Shown here one piece after another: positions 1 through 7,773 of a DNA stretch of 23,708 nt (within the stretch, counting starts at the first letter, position 1; each line of letters starts with the position of its first letter). The notes under the pieces are model-generated. The model was not told the origin of the DNA and made no database searches. It saw only the letters and a list, made by a program, of their open reading frames with translations. The DNA is taken from the NCBI RefSeq assembly GCF_036384435.1, contig NZ_DASVMI010000099.1, positions 1 through 23,708 on the forward strand, read 5' to 3'. The position numbers and the translations under genes are program-made. This stretch comes from GSA-30 sp036384435. GTDB taxonomy: Bacteria; Pseudomonadota; Gammaproteobacteria; Xanthomonadales; Rhodanobacteraceae.

Positions 1-57
1 ATATTTGTAATCGCGGGGTTCACCGCCAGCTTCGCGGTCTTCGCGCTCGTCACTCAT
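1..57 (-). CDS. Start of an efflux-system gene (partial, N-terminal 19 residues)
   Basis: An ATG at 57-55 on the minus strand overlaps the TGA stop (56-54) of the outer-membrane efflux gene in an ATGA arrangement. It opens a frame reading MSDEREDREAGGEPRDYKY that runs off the window edge without a stop. The 4-nt overlap implies translational coupling, so it is probably the next gene of the same operon. In operons with NodT/OprM-type outer-membrane factors the neighbour is usually a HlyD/EmrA-type periplasmic adaptor or an inner-membrane pump. The charged 19 residues fit a cytoplasmic N-terminus ahead of a membrane anchor, but they are too few to name the family. Confidence 0.6.
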   Translation of the reverse strand, partial: MSDEREDREAGGEPRDYKY

Positions 58-1586
58 CGGGCCTCGTCCTTTGCGACAGCAGCAGGGAGCGCGGGCACGT
101 TATCGGCCCGGTATCCGCCACCCAGGGCGTGGATCAGGGAAAGATCGGTGGAAAGCATCTGGCTTTTCAGTTGCAATTGCGTATCGCGTTGCTGGTCGAC
201 CTGCAACAAGCCGGACAGATACTGGCGATCGTCGTCGATGCCTTGCCGACGGCGCTTATCGGCCCTGGCGGCCAGTTGGCTACGAGCAGCCAGTTCCTGA
301 TCCTGCTGGTGCCGCGCTGCGTCGATCTGCCGCAACGTAAGCACCTGCTGGGCGACATCGTGCGCGGCTTGCACCACGGTGTGGTTATAGGACGCCACCG
401 CACTGTCGAGCTGTGCCTGGCTGCTTTCAAATTGCGCTCGCAGGCGTCCGCCGGAGTAGATCGGCAATTGCACCGATGGCCCGATATTGCCAATGGTCAG
501 GTCCGTGCGCTCACCAGACCCCAGGTTGGGATAGATACGCAGGTAAGCGGCCAACGCGGACAGACTGATATCCGGGTAATAAGCGGCGCGTGCCTGGTCA
601 ATGCCCCGCGATGCCGCTTCGATCTGCCAGCGCGCGGCAACGATGTCGGGGCGGCGGGCGATCAAGCCCAGCCGCGCATCCGGCGGTAATTCCGCGTCCG
701 GCTGCGGCAACGGTCTTGGCGACAAGGCGCCAAGCTCCTGCGGCGAAACTCCCGCCAGTGCGGCGATCTGGGCCAGATCCAGCGAAGCAATGCCTTCGAG
801 CATCACCGTGGCGCGACGCTGTTGCGCCAGTTGCGCGTCTGCGGTGTCGAGCATCTGCGGATCATCCAGCCCGGCATGGACACGCTTGTTCACCAGATCG
901 CGGTAGGCTCCAGCGGTCGCTTCGGCCTCGTGCGCCACGCCCAGGCGGGCCTGGGTGGCTTGCCAGTCGAAATAGGTAGCGGCGATGTTGTATTGCAGGG
1001 AGGAGGCTACCGTAGCGCGCTCGGCCTGCGCGGCGTTGGCCTGCCCTACCGCCGCGGCCACTGCGGCTTTCTGCTTGCCCCATAAATCCAGATCCCAACG
1101 AAACAGTGCTCCGGCCACCCCAGAGTTGCTCCAGCTGTGTCCGGGGCTCAACTCGATACCTTGCGCCGAACCCGAGGCTCCGGGCGCCTGACCATGCAGG
1201 TCGACGTCGCTGTAACCGTGCGCACCGTTGAGCAGACCCTGGACCTGCGGCTTGAGCTGCGCACGTTGGGTATCAACAGCCACTGCCGCCGCGCGATACC
1301 GAGCCTGGGCCTGCTCAAGATCCGGCGAGCCACGCATCGCCAGTTCCATCAAGCGATCCAGTTGCCGGTCGCCGTACGACTTCCACCATTCCGGCTCGGG
1401 CCATCCTGCCTGCCCGGTTGGAAGACCGGCCAGCGGCACTGTGTCATGTGGTACGAAAGCCGGCGGCCGCACCTCGGGGGCGCAGGCCGTGAGCGCGAGT
1501 GCCACGGCAAAGGATACGCCGGCGCACATCACAGCGATTGGCGAGCGCCAGCCGCGCATGCGCCGTAACACTCGGGGCTCACGCAT
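54..1586 (-). CDS. NodT/OprM-family outer-membrane efflux lipoprotein
   Basis: TolC-like outer-membrane factor of a tripartite efflux pump, expected to form the trimeric exit duct in the outer membrane. About 510 residues, normal for the NodT family. The N-terminus carries basic residues, a hydrophobic segment and a lipobox (LTAC, Cys about residue 35), so it is a predicted lipoprotein. A PEWWKSYGD-like segment typical of this family follows, then two similar OEP halves; the second contains the RRPDIVAARWQIEAA motif and a YYPDISLSA strand, both characteristic of OprM/NodT proteins. Start choice is uncertain: GTG at 1589, ATG at 1586 and ATG at 1559 all keep the signal peptide and none has a strong ribosome binding site. 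I chose the first ATG. It overlaps the following gene by 4 nt. The substrate cannot be told from sequence. Confidence 0.93.
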   Translation of the reverse strand: MREPRVLRRMRGWRSPIAVMCAGVSFAVALALTACAPEVRPPAFVPHDTVPLAGLPTGQAGWPEPEWWKSYGDRQLDRLMELAMRGSPDLEQAQARYRAAAVAVDTQRAQLKPQVQGLLNGAHGYSDVDLHGQAPGASGSAQGIELSPGHSWSNSGVAGALFRWDLDLWGKQKAAVAAAVGQANAAQAERATVASSLQYNIAATYFDWQATQARLGVAHEAEATAGAYRDLVNKRVHAGLDDPQMLDTADAQLAQQRRATVMLEGIASLDLAQIAALAGVSPQELGALSPRPLPQPDAELPPDARLGLIARRPDIVAARWQIEAASRGIDQARAAYYPDISLSALAAYLRIYPNLGSGERTDLTIGNIGPSVQLPIYSGGRLRAQFESSQAQLDSAVASYNHTVVQAAHDVAQQVLTLRQIDAARHQQDQELAARSQLAARADKRRRQGIDDDRQYLSGLLQVDQQRDTQLQLKSQMLSTDLSLIHALGGGYRADNVPALPAAVAKDEAR

Positions 1587-1667
1587 CACGGTCGGCTATC
1601 CATAAGCGCGTCACACGCCACCGCGCGGCGCACTCGCACAGGCGCCGCACGTCACAAGACAATCGCA

Positions 1668-1991
1668 TCAATCGGCTTCCTTGTCTTGCGGAAGCTCGGT
1701 ATTGGACATCGGATGTTTCTGGCCCGGCGCCATGAAGTCGCCCGCACCCGTAGTGTTGCCAGAAACATAGCTGTCGTCGCTGTCGACATGATCCCGCTTC
1801 GTGCCTGCCGATGGCTTGTTGCTGGTCACCTTGCTGGGGCTGGTACGCTGGTCTAGGGGGATATTCTGGCCAGGGATGCGTTCCGGTGCGTTCTTCGGCT
1901 GACTGGGTGCCGCATTCCGATGCTTGCCGGTATCAGTCGATGCAGCCTGCGTGCCTTCACTTTTGTCAGAGTCTTGTGCATGGCGGGTCAT
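1668..1991 (-). CDS. Small hydrophilic, probably disordered protein of unknown function
   Basis: A 107-residue protein, rich in Ser, Thr, Asp, Lys, Pro, Asn and Gln, with no predicted hydrophobic core, signal peptide or cysteine. It looks intrinsically disordered. The upstream ATG at 1997 is possible, but a GGAAGAG Shine-Dalgarno sequence (2004-1998) lies 6 nt from the ATG at 1991 and directly abuts the other, which favours 1991. It precedes the efflux gene on the same strand with a gap of about 80 nt. I do not recognise the family. The good ribosome binding site and the open frame in GC-rich DNA support it being real, but compositional bias means it could be a chance reading frame. Confidence 0.6.
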   Translation of the reverse strand: MTRHAQDSDKSEGTQAASTDTGKHRNAAPSQPKNAPERIPGQNIPLDQRTSPSKVTSNKPSAGTKRDHVDSDDSYVSGNTTGAGDFMAPGQKHPMSNTELPQDKEAD

Positions 1992-2102
1992 GATCATCTC
2001 TTCCGTTGCCGGCTTCGTTACCGTTCGGTCGAGTGTTGGTCATGCAAAGTCATCGTAGCGAGAAAGAAGCGTGCATGAATTGCGCGTGCGTACTCTACGG
2101 GG

Positions 2103-2134
2103 CCGTGCCACGACGTTGATGCGTCATGGCACGG
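2103..2134 (-). terminator. Hairpin after cysK (terminator-like, no U-tract)
   Basis: Read as minus-strand RNA, 2134-2122 pairs with 2115-2103 over 13 consecutive base pairs (one U-G wobble) around a 6-nt loop, starting 10 nt after the cysK stop. As plus-strand RNA the wobble becomes a C-A mismatch, so the structure suits the cysK transcript. No run of U follows, so it may act as a 3' stabiliser or with Rho rather than as a classical intrinsic terminator. Confidence 0.6.
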
Positions 2135-2144
2135 TCGGCGACGA

Positions 2145-3083
2145 TCAGATGTCGTCGCTACCTTCATTGACACCTTCGAACAGGAAGGTCGAGAGATAGC
2201 GCTCGCCGGTATCGGGGAGCATCGCCAAGATCACCGAATTCTCGGGAGCCTTTTCTGCTGCTTGCAAGGCAGCGGCCACCGTTGCACCGGAAGAAAGGCC
2301 GACGAAGATGCCCTCTTCCCTGGCCAGGCGGCGAGCCGTGTCGCGTGCCACCACGTCATCGACAGGTAATACGTCGTCTGCGATACCGCGATTGAGCACC
2401 TTGGGCACGAAATCGGGCGTCCAACCCTGGATCTTGTGCGGCTGCCACTCCTTGCCACTGAGCAGCGCCGCGCCGGCGGGCTCGCTGGCCACGATGCGTA
2501 CCTCGGGGCGAGCCACCTTGAGCACCTCTCCCACGCCAGTCAACGTGCCGCCTGTTCCCCATCCAGTCACGAAATAATCCAGGCGCCGGCCAGCGAAATC
2601 GCGCAGGATCTCAGCCGCGGTCGTGCTGCGATGGTAGGCGGGGTTCGCGGGGTTCTCGAACTGTCGCGCCAGGAACCAGCCGTGCTCGGCAGCCAGCTCC
2701 TCGGCTTTCTTGACCATGCCCGACCCGCGCGCAGCGGCGGGAGTGAGTATCACCTTGCCGCCATAGGCACGGATGAGCTTGCGTCGTTCGATCGAGAACG
2801 TTTCGGTCATGATCGCCACAAACGGGTAACCCCGTGCAGCGCATACGGCGGCAAGTGCTACGCCGGTATTGCCGGACGTCGCCTCGATCACAGTCTGGCC
2901 GGGCTGGAGCGCACCGGTCCTTTCCGCATCAAGAATGATCGCCAAGGCGAGACGATCCTTGACAGACCCGGCCGGGTTGAAGGCTTCCACCTTGGCATAA
3001 AGCTGGACGTGGCTTGGCGCCACACGATGCAGCTTGACGATGGGAGTGTTGCCGATCGTATCGATGATGCTTTCGTAGATCAT
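2145..3083 (-). CDS. cysK: Cysteine synthase A (O-acetylserine sulfhydrylase)
   Basis: PLP enzyme that makes cysteine from O-acetylserine and sulfide in the cytoplasm, the last step of sulfate assimilation. The frame extends upstream to 3245, but the family start MIYESIIDTIGNTP lies at 3083, giving 312 residues, the usual CysK length. Visible motifs: GSVKDR with the PLP Schiff-base lysine at residue 42, the substrate-binding loop TSGNTG at 69-74, the phosphate-binding GTGGT at 176-180, and LSSGA near residue 268. The C-terminal FEGVNEGSDDI ends in Ile, as required in CysK homologues for docking into serine acetyltransferase. It lies 37 nt after cysG on the same strand, so the two probably form one transcript. 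A CysM-type or cystathionine beta-synthase-like role is less likely given the motifs and setting. Confidence 0.95.
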   Translation of the reverse strand: MIYESIIDTIGNTPIVKLHRVAPSHVQLYAKVEAFNPAGSVKDRLALAIILDAERTGALQPGQTVIEATSGNTGVALAAVCAARGYPFVAIMTETFSIERRKLIRAYGGKVILTPAAARGSGMVKKAEELAAEHGWFLARQFENPANPAYHRSTTAAEILRDFAGRRLDYFVTGWGTGGTLTGVGEVLKVARPEVRIVASEPAGAALLSGKEWQPHKIQGWTPDFVPKVLNRGIADDVLPVDDVVARDTARRLAREEGIFVGLSSGATVAAALQAAEKAPENSVILAMLPDTGERYLSTFLFEGVNEGSDDI

Positions 3084-3120
3084 GGGTTTCTTCTTTTCCG
3101 TGGAAGACGCGGGAAGGACA

Positions 3121-4581
3121 TCACACCTGGGCCAGCCGCGATGGTAGCTTCGGTTCGTGGCGCGCGGGTGAAGTGTCACCAGGCATGTCCATGTGGTCAG
3201 ACCCGAACCAGCCCAACTGGTTCGCCAGTGCAGCCGTTTCGCCAAGAATCAACAGTGCCGGCGAACCAACCGCCTGGCGACGCGCCCGTTGCTCGAGTTC
3301 AATAAGCGTGCCGGTGATGACACGTTGCGTCGAACGCGAGCCGTTTTCAACCAGGGCAAAAGGCGTATGTCCGGCACGGCCGTGAGCCAGCAGGTTCTCC
3401 TGCAACCGGCCCAGTTCAGCCACGCTCATGTAGACCGCCAGGGTCTGCCGCTCGGCCGCTAACGCGGCCCAATCGAGCCCCTCGGCGGCGCCAGCTCCAT
3501 GCCCGGTAATGAACTGGACGGATGACGCCAGCTTCCGGTGCGTCAGGGGAACGCCACTGTAGGCGGCACAAGCCAGCGCGGCCGTGATTCCAGGCACCAC
3601 CTGGTAGGGAATGCCATGAGCACGTAGCACTTCGAGCTCTTCACCGCCGCGACCGAATACGAACGGGTCGCCACCCTTCAGGCGCACCACGCGCCGGCCC
3701 TCGCGCGCGAAACGCAGCATCAGCGCATGGATGGCATCCTGGGTGACATGATGGTTGCCGGCCTCCTTGCCGACCTCGATAAATCGTGCGTCTCGCCGCG
3801 CCAGGGCGAGCACCTCTTTACTCACCAGTCTGTCGTGCAATACAACGTCTGCTTCGTTGAGGGCACGCAAGCCACGCAGGGTCAACAACCCGGGGTCGCC
3901 CGGGCCCGCCCCCACCAGGATCACCTCACCTTGCCGATGATCCAATAGCGCATCGTCTTCAAGAGCATCGTCGACAATGCGCTCGGCCTCTCCATCAAGC
4001 CCCGCACGTAGCCGGTCCAGCAGGCTGCCACTGAGCAATCGTTCGTACCAGCGCCTACGTGGCCCGGTATCCGGATAGCGTTCGCGAATGCTTGGACGCT
4101 TGCGACTGAGCAGTGATGCCAAAGGTCCCCACGCATGATCGATGAGGATCTCCAGCCGCTCACGCAATACGCGTGCCACCATCGGCGCCTCGCCACCACT
4201 TGAGATTGCAATAGTCACTGGCGCCCGATCCACCACGGAGGGCACATGGAAATGCGAGACCGATGCATCATCGACCACGTTGACCCACACTCGACGAGCC
4301 TCCCCCATGGCGGCCACCCGGGCATTGAGTGCGCGATCGGAGGTGGCCGCAATGGCCAGCCAGATACCGTCGAACAGGGCTTCGCAAAATCCACCAGAAG
4401 ACACGCGGATGCGTTCATCGACCACCCATTGTCCCAGCGTGGGGGTCAATACCGGTGCGGATACCACCACATCCGCGCCTGCGTCGACCAGCGCCTTGAT
4501 CTTGCGCTCGGCCACGACACCACCGCCGACGACCAGTACGGCACGACCCCGAAGGTCGGCAAATAGGGGATAAAGCTTCAT
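3121..4581 (-). CDS. cysG: Siroheme synthase (precorrin-2 dehydrogenase / ferrochelatase / uroporphyrinogen-III methyltransferase)
   Basis: Trifunctional enzyme making siroheme, the prosthetic group of the sulfite reductase CysI encoded nearby. Starting at the family start MKLYPLFADLRGR (4581) gives 486 residues, slightly above E. coli CysG; an upstream GTG at 4641 would add 20 unconserved residues. N-terminal half: NAD-binding GGGVVAERK at 19-27, NVVDD with the catalytic Asp at 104, and ISSGGEAP with Ser128 at the E. coli numbering. A dimerisation segment covers about 130-210. The C-terminal SAM-dependent methyltransferase has VGAGPGDPGLLT at about 223, HDRLVS, VRLKGGDPFVFGRGGEE and VVPGITAA. 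No obvious Shine-Dalgarno precedes 4581. It is divergent from the LysR gene and followed by cysK, which fits co-regulation by cysteine demand. Confidence 0.95.
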   Translation of the reverse strand: MKLYPLFADLRGRAVLVVGGGVVAERKIKALVDAGADVVVSAPVLTPTLGQWVVDERIRVSSGGFCEALFDGIWLAIAATSDRALNARVAAMGEARRVWVNVVDDASVSHFHVPSVVDRAPVTIAISSGGEAPMVARVLRERLEILIDHAWGPLASLLSRKRPSIRERYPDTGPRRRWYERLLSGSLLDRLRAGLDGEAERIVDDALEDDALLDHRQGEVILVGAGPGDPGLLTLRGLRALNEADVVLHDRLVSKEVLALARRDARFIEVGKEAGNHHVTQDAIHALMLRFAREGRRVVRLKGGDPFVFGRGGEELEVLRAHGIPYQVVPGITAALACAAYSGVPLTHRKLASSVQFITGHGAGAAEGLDWAALAAERQTLAVYMSVAELGRLQENLLAHGRAGHTPFALVENGSRSTQRVITGTLIELEQRARRQAVGSPALLILGETAALANQLGWFGSDHMDMPGDTSPARHEPKLPSRLAQV

Positions 4582-4701
4582 GGTGTTCAACGGCGACCGG
4601 CATACCCGAGGAAGCCTCAACGCTAACGAGCCCTTACGCACGACTAAAATGATTTATGACGCAAAAGATATATCCGGAGGTTATGAGACAAGCGAAATTC
4701 G

Positions 4702-4730
4702 TTGACGATCGCATTAAATAGATGTATAGA
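4702..4730 (+). promoter_or_regulatory. Predicted sigma-70 promoter for the lysR-type gene
   Basis: TTGACG (4702-4707) and TATAGA (4725-4730) are separated by exactly 17 nt. They match the -35 consensus at five of six bases and the -10 at four of six. A start near 4737 would leave a leader of about 140 nt before the ATG at 4879. No experiment supports it here. Confidence 0.5.
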
Positions 4731-4745
4731 CGTCTGTTCATGAAC
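4728..4745. promoter_or_regulatory. Two abutting palindromes over the -10 and start site
   Basis: AGACGTCT (4728-4735) and GTTCATGAAC (4736-4745) are perfect palindromes placed back to back. They overlap the predicted -10 box and transcription start of the regulator gene. This is where an autorepressor would bind. CysB-type proteins have a loose site consensus, so the assignment is positional only. Confidence 0.35.
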
Positions 4746-4878
4746 GTCGAAACCGCTCCTCTCGCCCATCCTACCGAGCATCCTAGGCCGAGCTTGGTCC
4801 GGGGGATGTGTCGATGTATGCGCCCCAGCAACTCTCCGGTCGCATCACCTCTGACCATCTCTTTGCGAGTCGCTTTCC

Positions 4879-5877
4879 ATGACGCTTACCCAATTACGCT
4901 TTCTCGTCGCCATCGCTGACGCAGGCCTCAACATCACGCTGGCGGCCGAACGCGTGCATGCCACCCAACCCGGATTGAGCAAGCAGCTCAAGCAACTTGA
5001 GGATGAACTGGGGTTTCAGTTATTTACCCGCAAGGGCAAGAGCCTGGAAACCATTACCCACGCTGGTGGCCACGTACTCGAACGCGCACGCATTATCCTG
5101 GCCGAGGCAGCCAATATCCGCTCCCTGGCCGCTAACCTGCGCAACGAGGCACGTGGTGACCTGCGCATTGCCACTACGCATACCCAGGCACGCTTCGTGC
5201 TGACCCATGCCATCGCCACGTTGAGTCGCGTCTATCCGCAGGTCAGCGTGCATCTGCAACCTGGACGGGAAAGCGATGCTCTGGCGCTGCTCGATGGCGG
5301 CCATGTGGACATGGCTATCGTGAGCACCTCCGGTGCACCGCCGGCAGGGGGTATCGCACTGCCCGCCTACCGTTGGAATCGCATCGTGCTGGTGCCACGC
5401 GACCATCAACTGGCGAGGCTGCCACGCGAACTCACCCTGGATGAACTGGCTGCCGAACCGTTGATCAGCTATGACTCGTCGCAAAAACCCGAATCCTCGC
5501 TGCGCCGTGCTTTCGATAACGCGGGGCTGCGTCCGCAGATCGCTATTACCGCAGCCGATGCCGACCTGATCAAGACCTATGTCAGGGCGGGCCTGGGCGT
5601 GGGTGTACTAGCCGAAATGGCCCTGTTGGCACGCGATACCGAAGATCTGCGCGCGCTACCTGCCGACCATCTGTTTTCGCGCTGCACGACATGGATCGTG
5701 CTGCGCCGGGAAAGCGTGCTGCGCGAATACGTCCTGGAATTTGTCGAGCGTTTCGCGCCTCACCTGGATCGTCGCGACATTACGCGAGCCATGGCTTCAG
5801 GAACGCACGTAACCGAGGGCAGCGCCGTCCCGCACTGGCGTGAACGCCAGCAGGTGGAAGGCGGCGTGGCCGCCTGA
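4879..5877 (+). CDS. cysB: CysB-like LysR-family transcriptional regulator of sulfur assimilation
   Basis: LysR-type regulator, 332 residues. The N-terminal winged helix-turn-helix spans about 1-60, with LNITLAAERVHATQPGLSKQLKQLEDELG, the CysB/Cbl signature rather than the general LysR form. A linker helix leads to the effector domain (about 92-300), which opens with IATTHTQARF; Thr100, Thr102 and Gln103 fall at the same numbers as ligand-contacting residues in enterobacterial CysB, as I recall. Known family members bind N-acetylserine or O-acetylserine and sulfate, and activate cys operons. It lies between cysG-cysK and cysJ-cysI, divergent from the former and converging on the latter with only 9 nt between stops. 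It could instead be a Cbl-like paralogue, and its C-terminal tail of about 30 residues is not conserved to my eye. The Shine-Dalgarno is weak. Confidence 0.88.
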   Translation: MTLTQLRFLVAIADAGLNITLAAERVHATQPGLSKQLKQLEDELGFQLFTRKGKSLETITHAGGHVLERARIILAEAANIRSLAANLRNEARGDLRIATTHTQARFVLTHAIATLSRVYPQVSVHLQPGRESDALALLDGGHVDMAIVSTSGAPPAGGIALPAYRWNRIVLVPRDHQLARLPRELTLDELAAEPLISYDSSQKPESSLRRAFDNAGLRPQIAITAADADLIKTYVRAGLGVGVLAEMALLARDTEDLRALPADHLFSRCTTWIVLRRESVLREYVLEFVERFAPHLDRRDITRAMASGTHVTEGSAVPHWRERQQVEGGVAA

Positions 5878-5886
5878 ATATACCCT

Positions 5887-7572
5887 CTAGGCGGACGCGG
5901 TCACCGTGTCGGCGTCGCGTGCGATCGCGCCGGATCGAACCAGGAAATCGCCGAAGTCCTCGGCGGGCTTGCGATCGCGCGCGTAGCGCTCCAGCAGCAG
6001 GTCGAGCGCGTCGACGATGGCTTGCTCATCGGCATTGACCAGGTGGACCCGGTTAAGGCGCTCGCCGCGACGATCGGCGCCCAGTCGCAGGTCATAACGG
6101 CCTGGAGCACGACCGACCAGGGCAATTTCGCCAAGATACGGACGAGAGCAACCATTTGGGCAACCGGAAAGCCGTAGATGAATGGGTGTGTCGCGCAATT
6201 GATGATGCTCCAGTAAGGCCTCCAGCCGCGCCACGAAATCCGGCAGGTAACGCTCGGCCTCCGCCATGGCCAGGCCACAGGTCGGCAGGGCCACGCAGGC
6301 CATGGCGTGCAAACGCACGGGCGCATGCCGTGTGTGCGCATCCAGGCCATGGGCAGCCACTATCGCATCGATACGATCGCGCTGGCTGGCCGGGACATTG
6401 GCTACGATCAGATTCTGATTGCAGGTCAACCGGAAGTCGCCCTGATGGATCGAGGCCAATGCACGCATGCCACTCAACCAGCGGCGCTGCCCCACATCAG
6501 CCAGTCGCCCGGATTCGATGTGCAGGGTCAGATGCCAACGATCGTCATGCCCTGGTGACCAGCCGAAACGATCGCCATTGTGGTCGAACGCCGCCACTTT
6601 GGCCGGGGCCAGCGCCCAACCCAGCCGCTCCTCCACCTCCTGCCTGAAGGCAGCCAGCCCGTGGCGGTCGATGGTGTATTTCAGGCGTGCAAGCTTACGT
6701 TCTACCCTGTTACCCCAATCGCGCTGCACGGCGACGATGGTCTCGGCCACGGCAAGCAACTGCTCGGGCACGACGAAGCCCACGATGTCGGCCAAGCGCG
6801 GATAGGTGTCGGGATCACCGTGCGTGGCACCCATGCCGCCGCCGATTGCTACGTTGAACCCCCGTAGCTCGCTTCGTTCGATGATCGCGATCAGTCCCAA
6901 ATCCTGCGAAAACACATCCACGTCGTTGAGCGGCGGGATAGCAATGCCGATCTTGAACTTGCGCGGCAGATACGTAGGACCATAAAGCGGCTCGTGCTCA
7001 ACCGGACCATCCAGCGGCTCACCGTCGAGCCAGATTTCGTGATAAGCCCGTGTCGCCGGCTCCAGATGTTCGGAAAGCCGCGCAGCCCATGCATAGGCCT
7101 GAGCGTGAGCTGCTGGTTCGACTGGCTGCGCGCTGCTGACCACGTTGCGCGCAATGTCCCCGCACGCGGCGATCGTAGTTGCCATTGCATGGTGAATCGC
7201 CGCGATAGTAGGCTTGAGATGGCCTTTGATGACGCCATGCCACTGGAAGGTCTGCCGACTGGTGATGCGTAGCGTACCGTTGGCGTATTCGCGTGCAAGA
7301 CGATCGAACTCCAACCATTGCGCTGGCGTCACTACACCTCCTGGCAGTCGTGCGCGCAACATGAAGCTATAAGCCGGCTCCAGCTTCTGCCGACGCCGCT
7401 CTTCGCGCAGATCCCGATCATCCTGCTGGTAACTGCCGTGGAACTTGATCAGCTTGGTATCGTCATCGGCGATTGCCCCGGTCACCGGATCACTCAGGCT
7501 TTCGGCGATGCTGCCTCGCAGATTGCGGCTCTGGCCCTTTACACGTTCAAAATCGGAGGGGTACTGGCTCAT
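5887..7572 (-). CDS. cysI: Assimilatory sulfite reductase (NADPH), hemoprotein beta subunit
   Basis: Reduces sulfite to sulfide with six electrons using siroheme and a 4Fe-4S cluster; partner of CysJ. The 561 residues compare with about 570 in E. coli. The start MSQYPSDFERVKGQSRNLRG matches the family N-terminus. Siroheme-binding features include FHGSYQQDDRD (44-54), LRITSRQTFQWHGV (101-114), CGDIARNV (137-144) and GFNVAIGGGMG. The coupled cluster/siroheme cysteines are C426 and C432 (ACVALPTC) and C471 and C475 (SGCPNGCSRP), all present, so the enzyme should be active. It lies downstream of cysJ but a 201-nt gap separates them, unusually long for these two subunits. The Shine-Dalgarno is weak. 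Confidence 0.95.
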   Translation of the reverse strand: MSQYPSDFERVKGQSRNLRGSIAESLSDPVTGAIADDDTKLIKFHGSYQQDDRDLREERRRQKLEPAYSFMLRARLPGGVVTPAQWLEFDRLAREYANGTLRITSRQTFQWHGVIKGHLKPTIAAIHHAMATTIAACGDIARNVVSSAQPVEPAAHAQAYAWAARLSEHLEPATRAYHEIWLDGEPLDGPVEHEPLYGPTYLPRKFKIGIAIPPLNDVDVFSQDLGLIAIIERSELRGFNVAIGGGMGATHGDPDTYPRLADIVGFVVPEQLLAVAETIVAVQRDWGNRVERKLARLKYTIDRHGLAAFRQEVEERLGWALAPAKVAAFDHNGDRFGWSPGHDDRWHLTLHIESGRLADVGQRRWLSGMRALASIHQGDFRLTCNQNLIVANVPASQRDRIDAIVAAHGLDAHTRHAPVRLHAMACVALPTCGLAMAEAERYLPDFVARLEALLEHHQLRDTPIHLRLSGCPNGCSRPYLGEIALVGRAPGRYDLRLGADRRGERLNRVHLVNADEQAIVDALDLLLERYARDRKPAEDFGDFLVRSGAIARDADTVTASA

Positions 7573-7773
7573 GGGGTTCTCAGGTCATGGAAGGCACGCA
7601 AATCGGAATCAGCACAGCAGGAAGACAGCGGCGAACCCCAAAAGGGGCAAATCGTTGAAGAGGCCGGGTCGCCGCCAGGGAAAATCTTTCAGTGTTTGGA
7701 AGGCTTCTTGTGTTGTGACGGACCACGCGCCTCAGGGGTTTGCATGCCCAGGGCCAGAAGTAACGTCAAAGTC
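7573..7773 (-). other. Non-coding gap between cysJ and cysI
   Basis: The 201 nt between the cysJ stop and the cysI start carry no gene I can support. An 18-codon frame at 7745-7689 has no ribosome binding site. Another frame reads as a hydrophobic tail, ending in FNDLPLLGFAAVFLLC before a stop at 7611-7609, but has no ATG or GTG start. CCCCTTTTGGGG (minus strand, about 7647-7636) is a short inverted repeat. The gap could hold an internal cysI promoter or a decayed small gene. Confidence 0.4.

Larger units (their letters stand above)
4582..4878. promoter_or_regulatory. Divergent control region between cysG and the CysB-like regulator
   Basis: A 297-nt non-coding stretch with AT-rich islands unlike the flanking genes, mainly at 4645-4745. 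It holds a good plus-strand sigma-70-like promoter and two abutting palindromes (listed separately). A weaker minus-strand candidate for cysG is TTGTCT (4691-4686), a 15-nt spacer, then TATCTT (4670-4665). TTATGA occurs twice on the plus strand (4654 and 4681 areas) and could be half-sites for the regulator. No convincing small gene is seen; reading frames here lack ribosome binding sites. Confidence 0.6.

Noticed and set aside
3084..3245. 54-residue upstream extension of cysK
   Set aside because: It overlaps the end of cysG and the family start is at 3083.
4634..4858. 74-codon minus-strand frame in the cysG/lysR gap with a hydrophobic tail
   Set aside because: No ribosome binding site, covers promoter-like AT-rich DNA and palindromes, and resembles no family.
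5921..5980. Two GCGATCGC octamers close together in cysI
   Set aside because: They recall the cyanobacterial HIP1 motif, but two copies in GC-rich coding DNA are expected by chance.
7689..7745. 18-codon leader peptide in the cysJ-cysI gap (MQTPEARGPSQHKKPSKH)
   Set aside because: No Shine-Dalgarno, no Cys or Met codons clustered as in attenuator peptides, and no following terminator structure.
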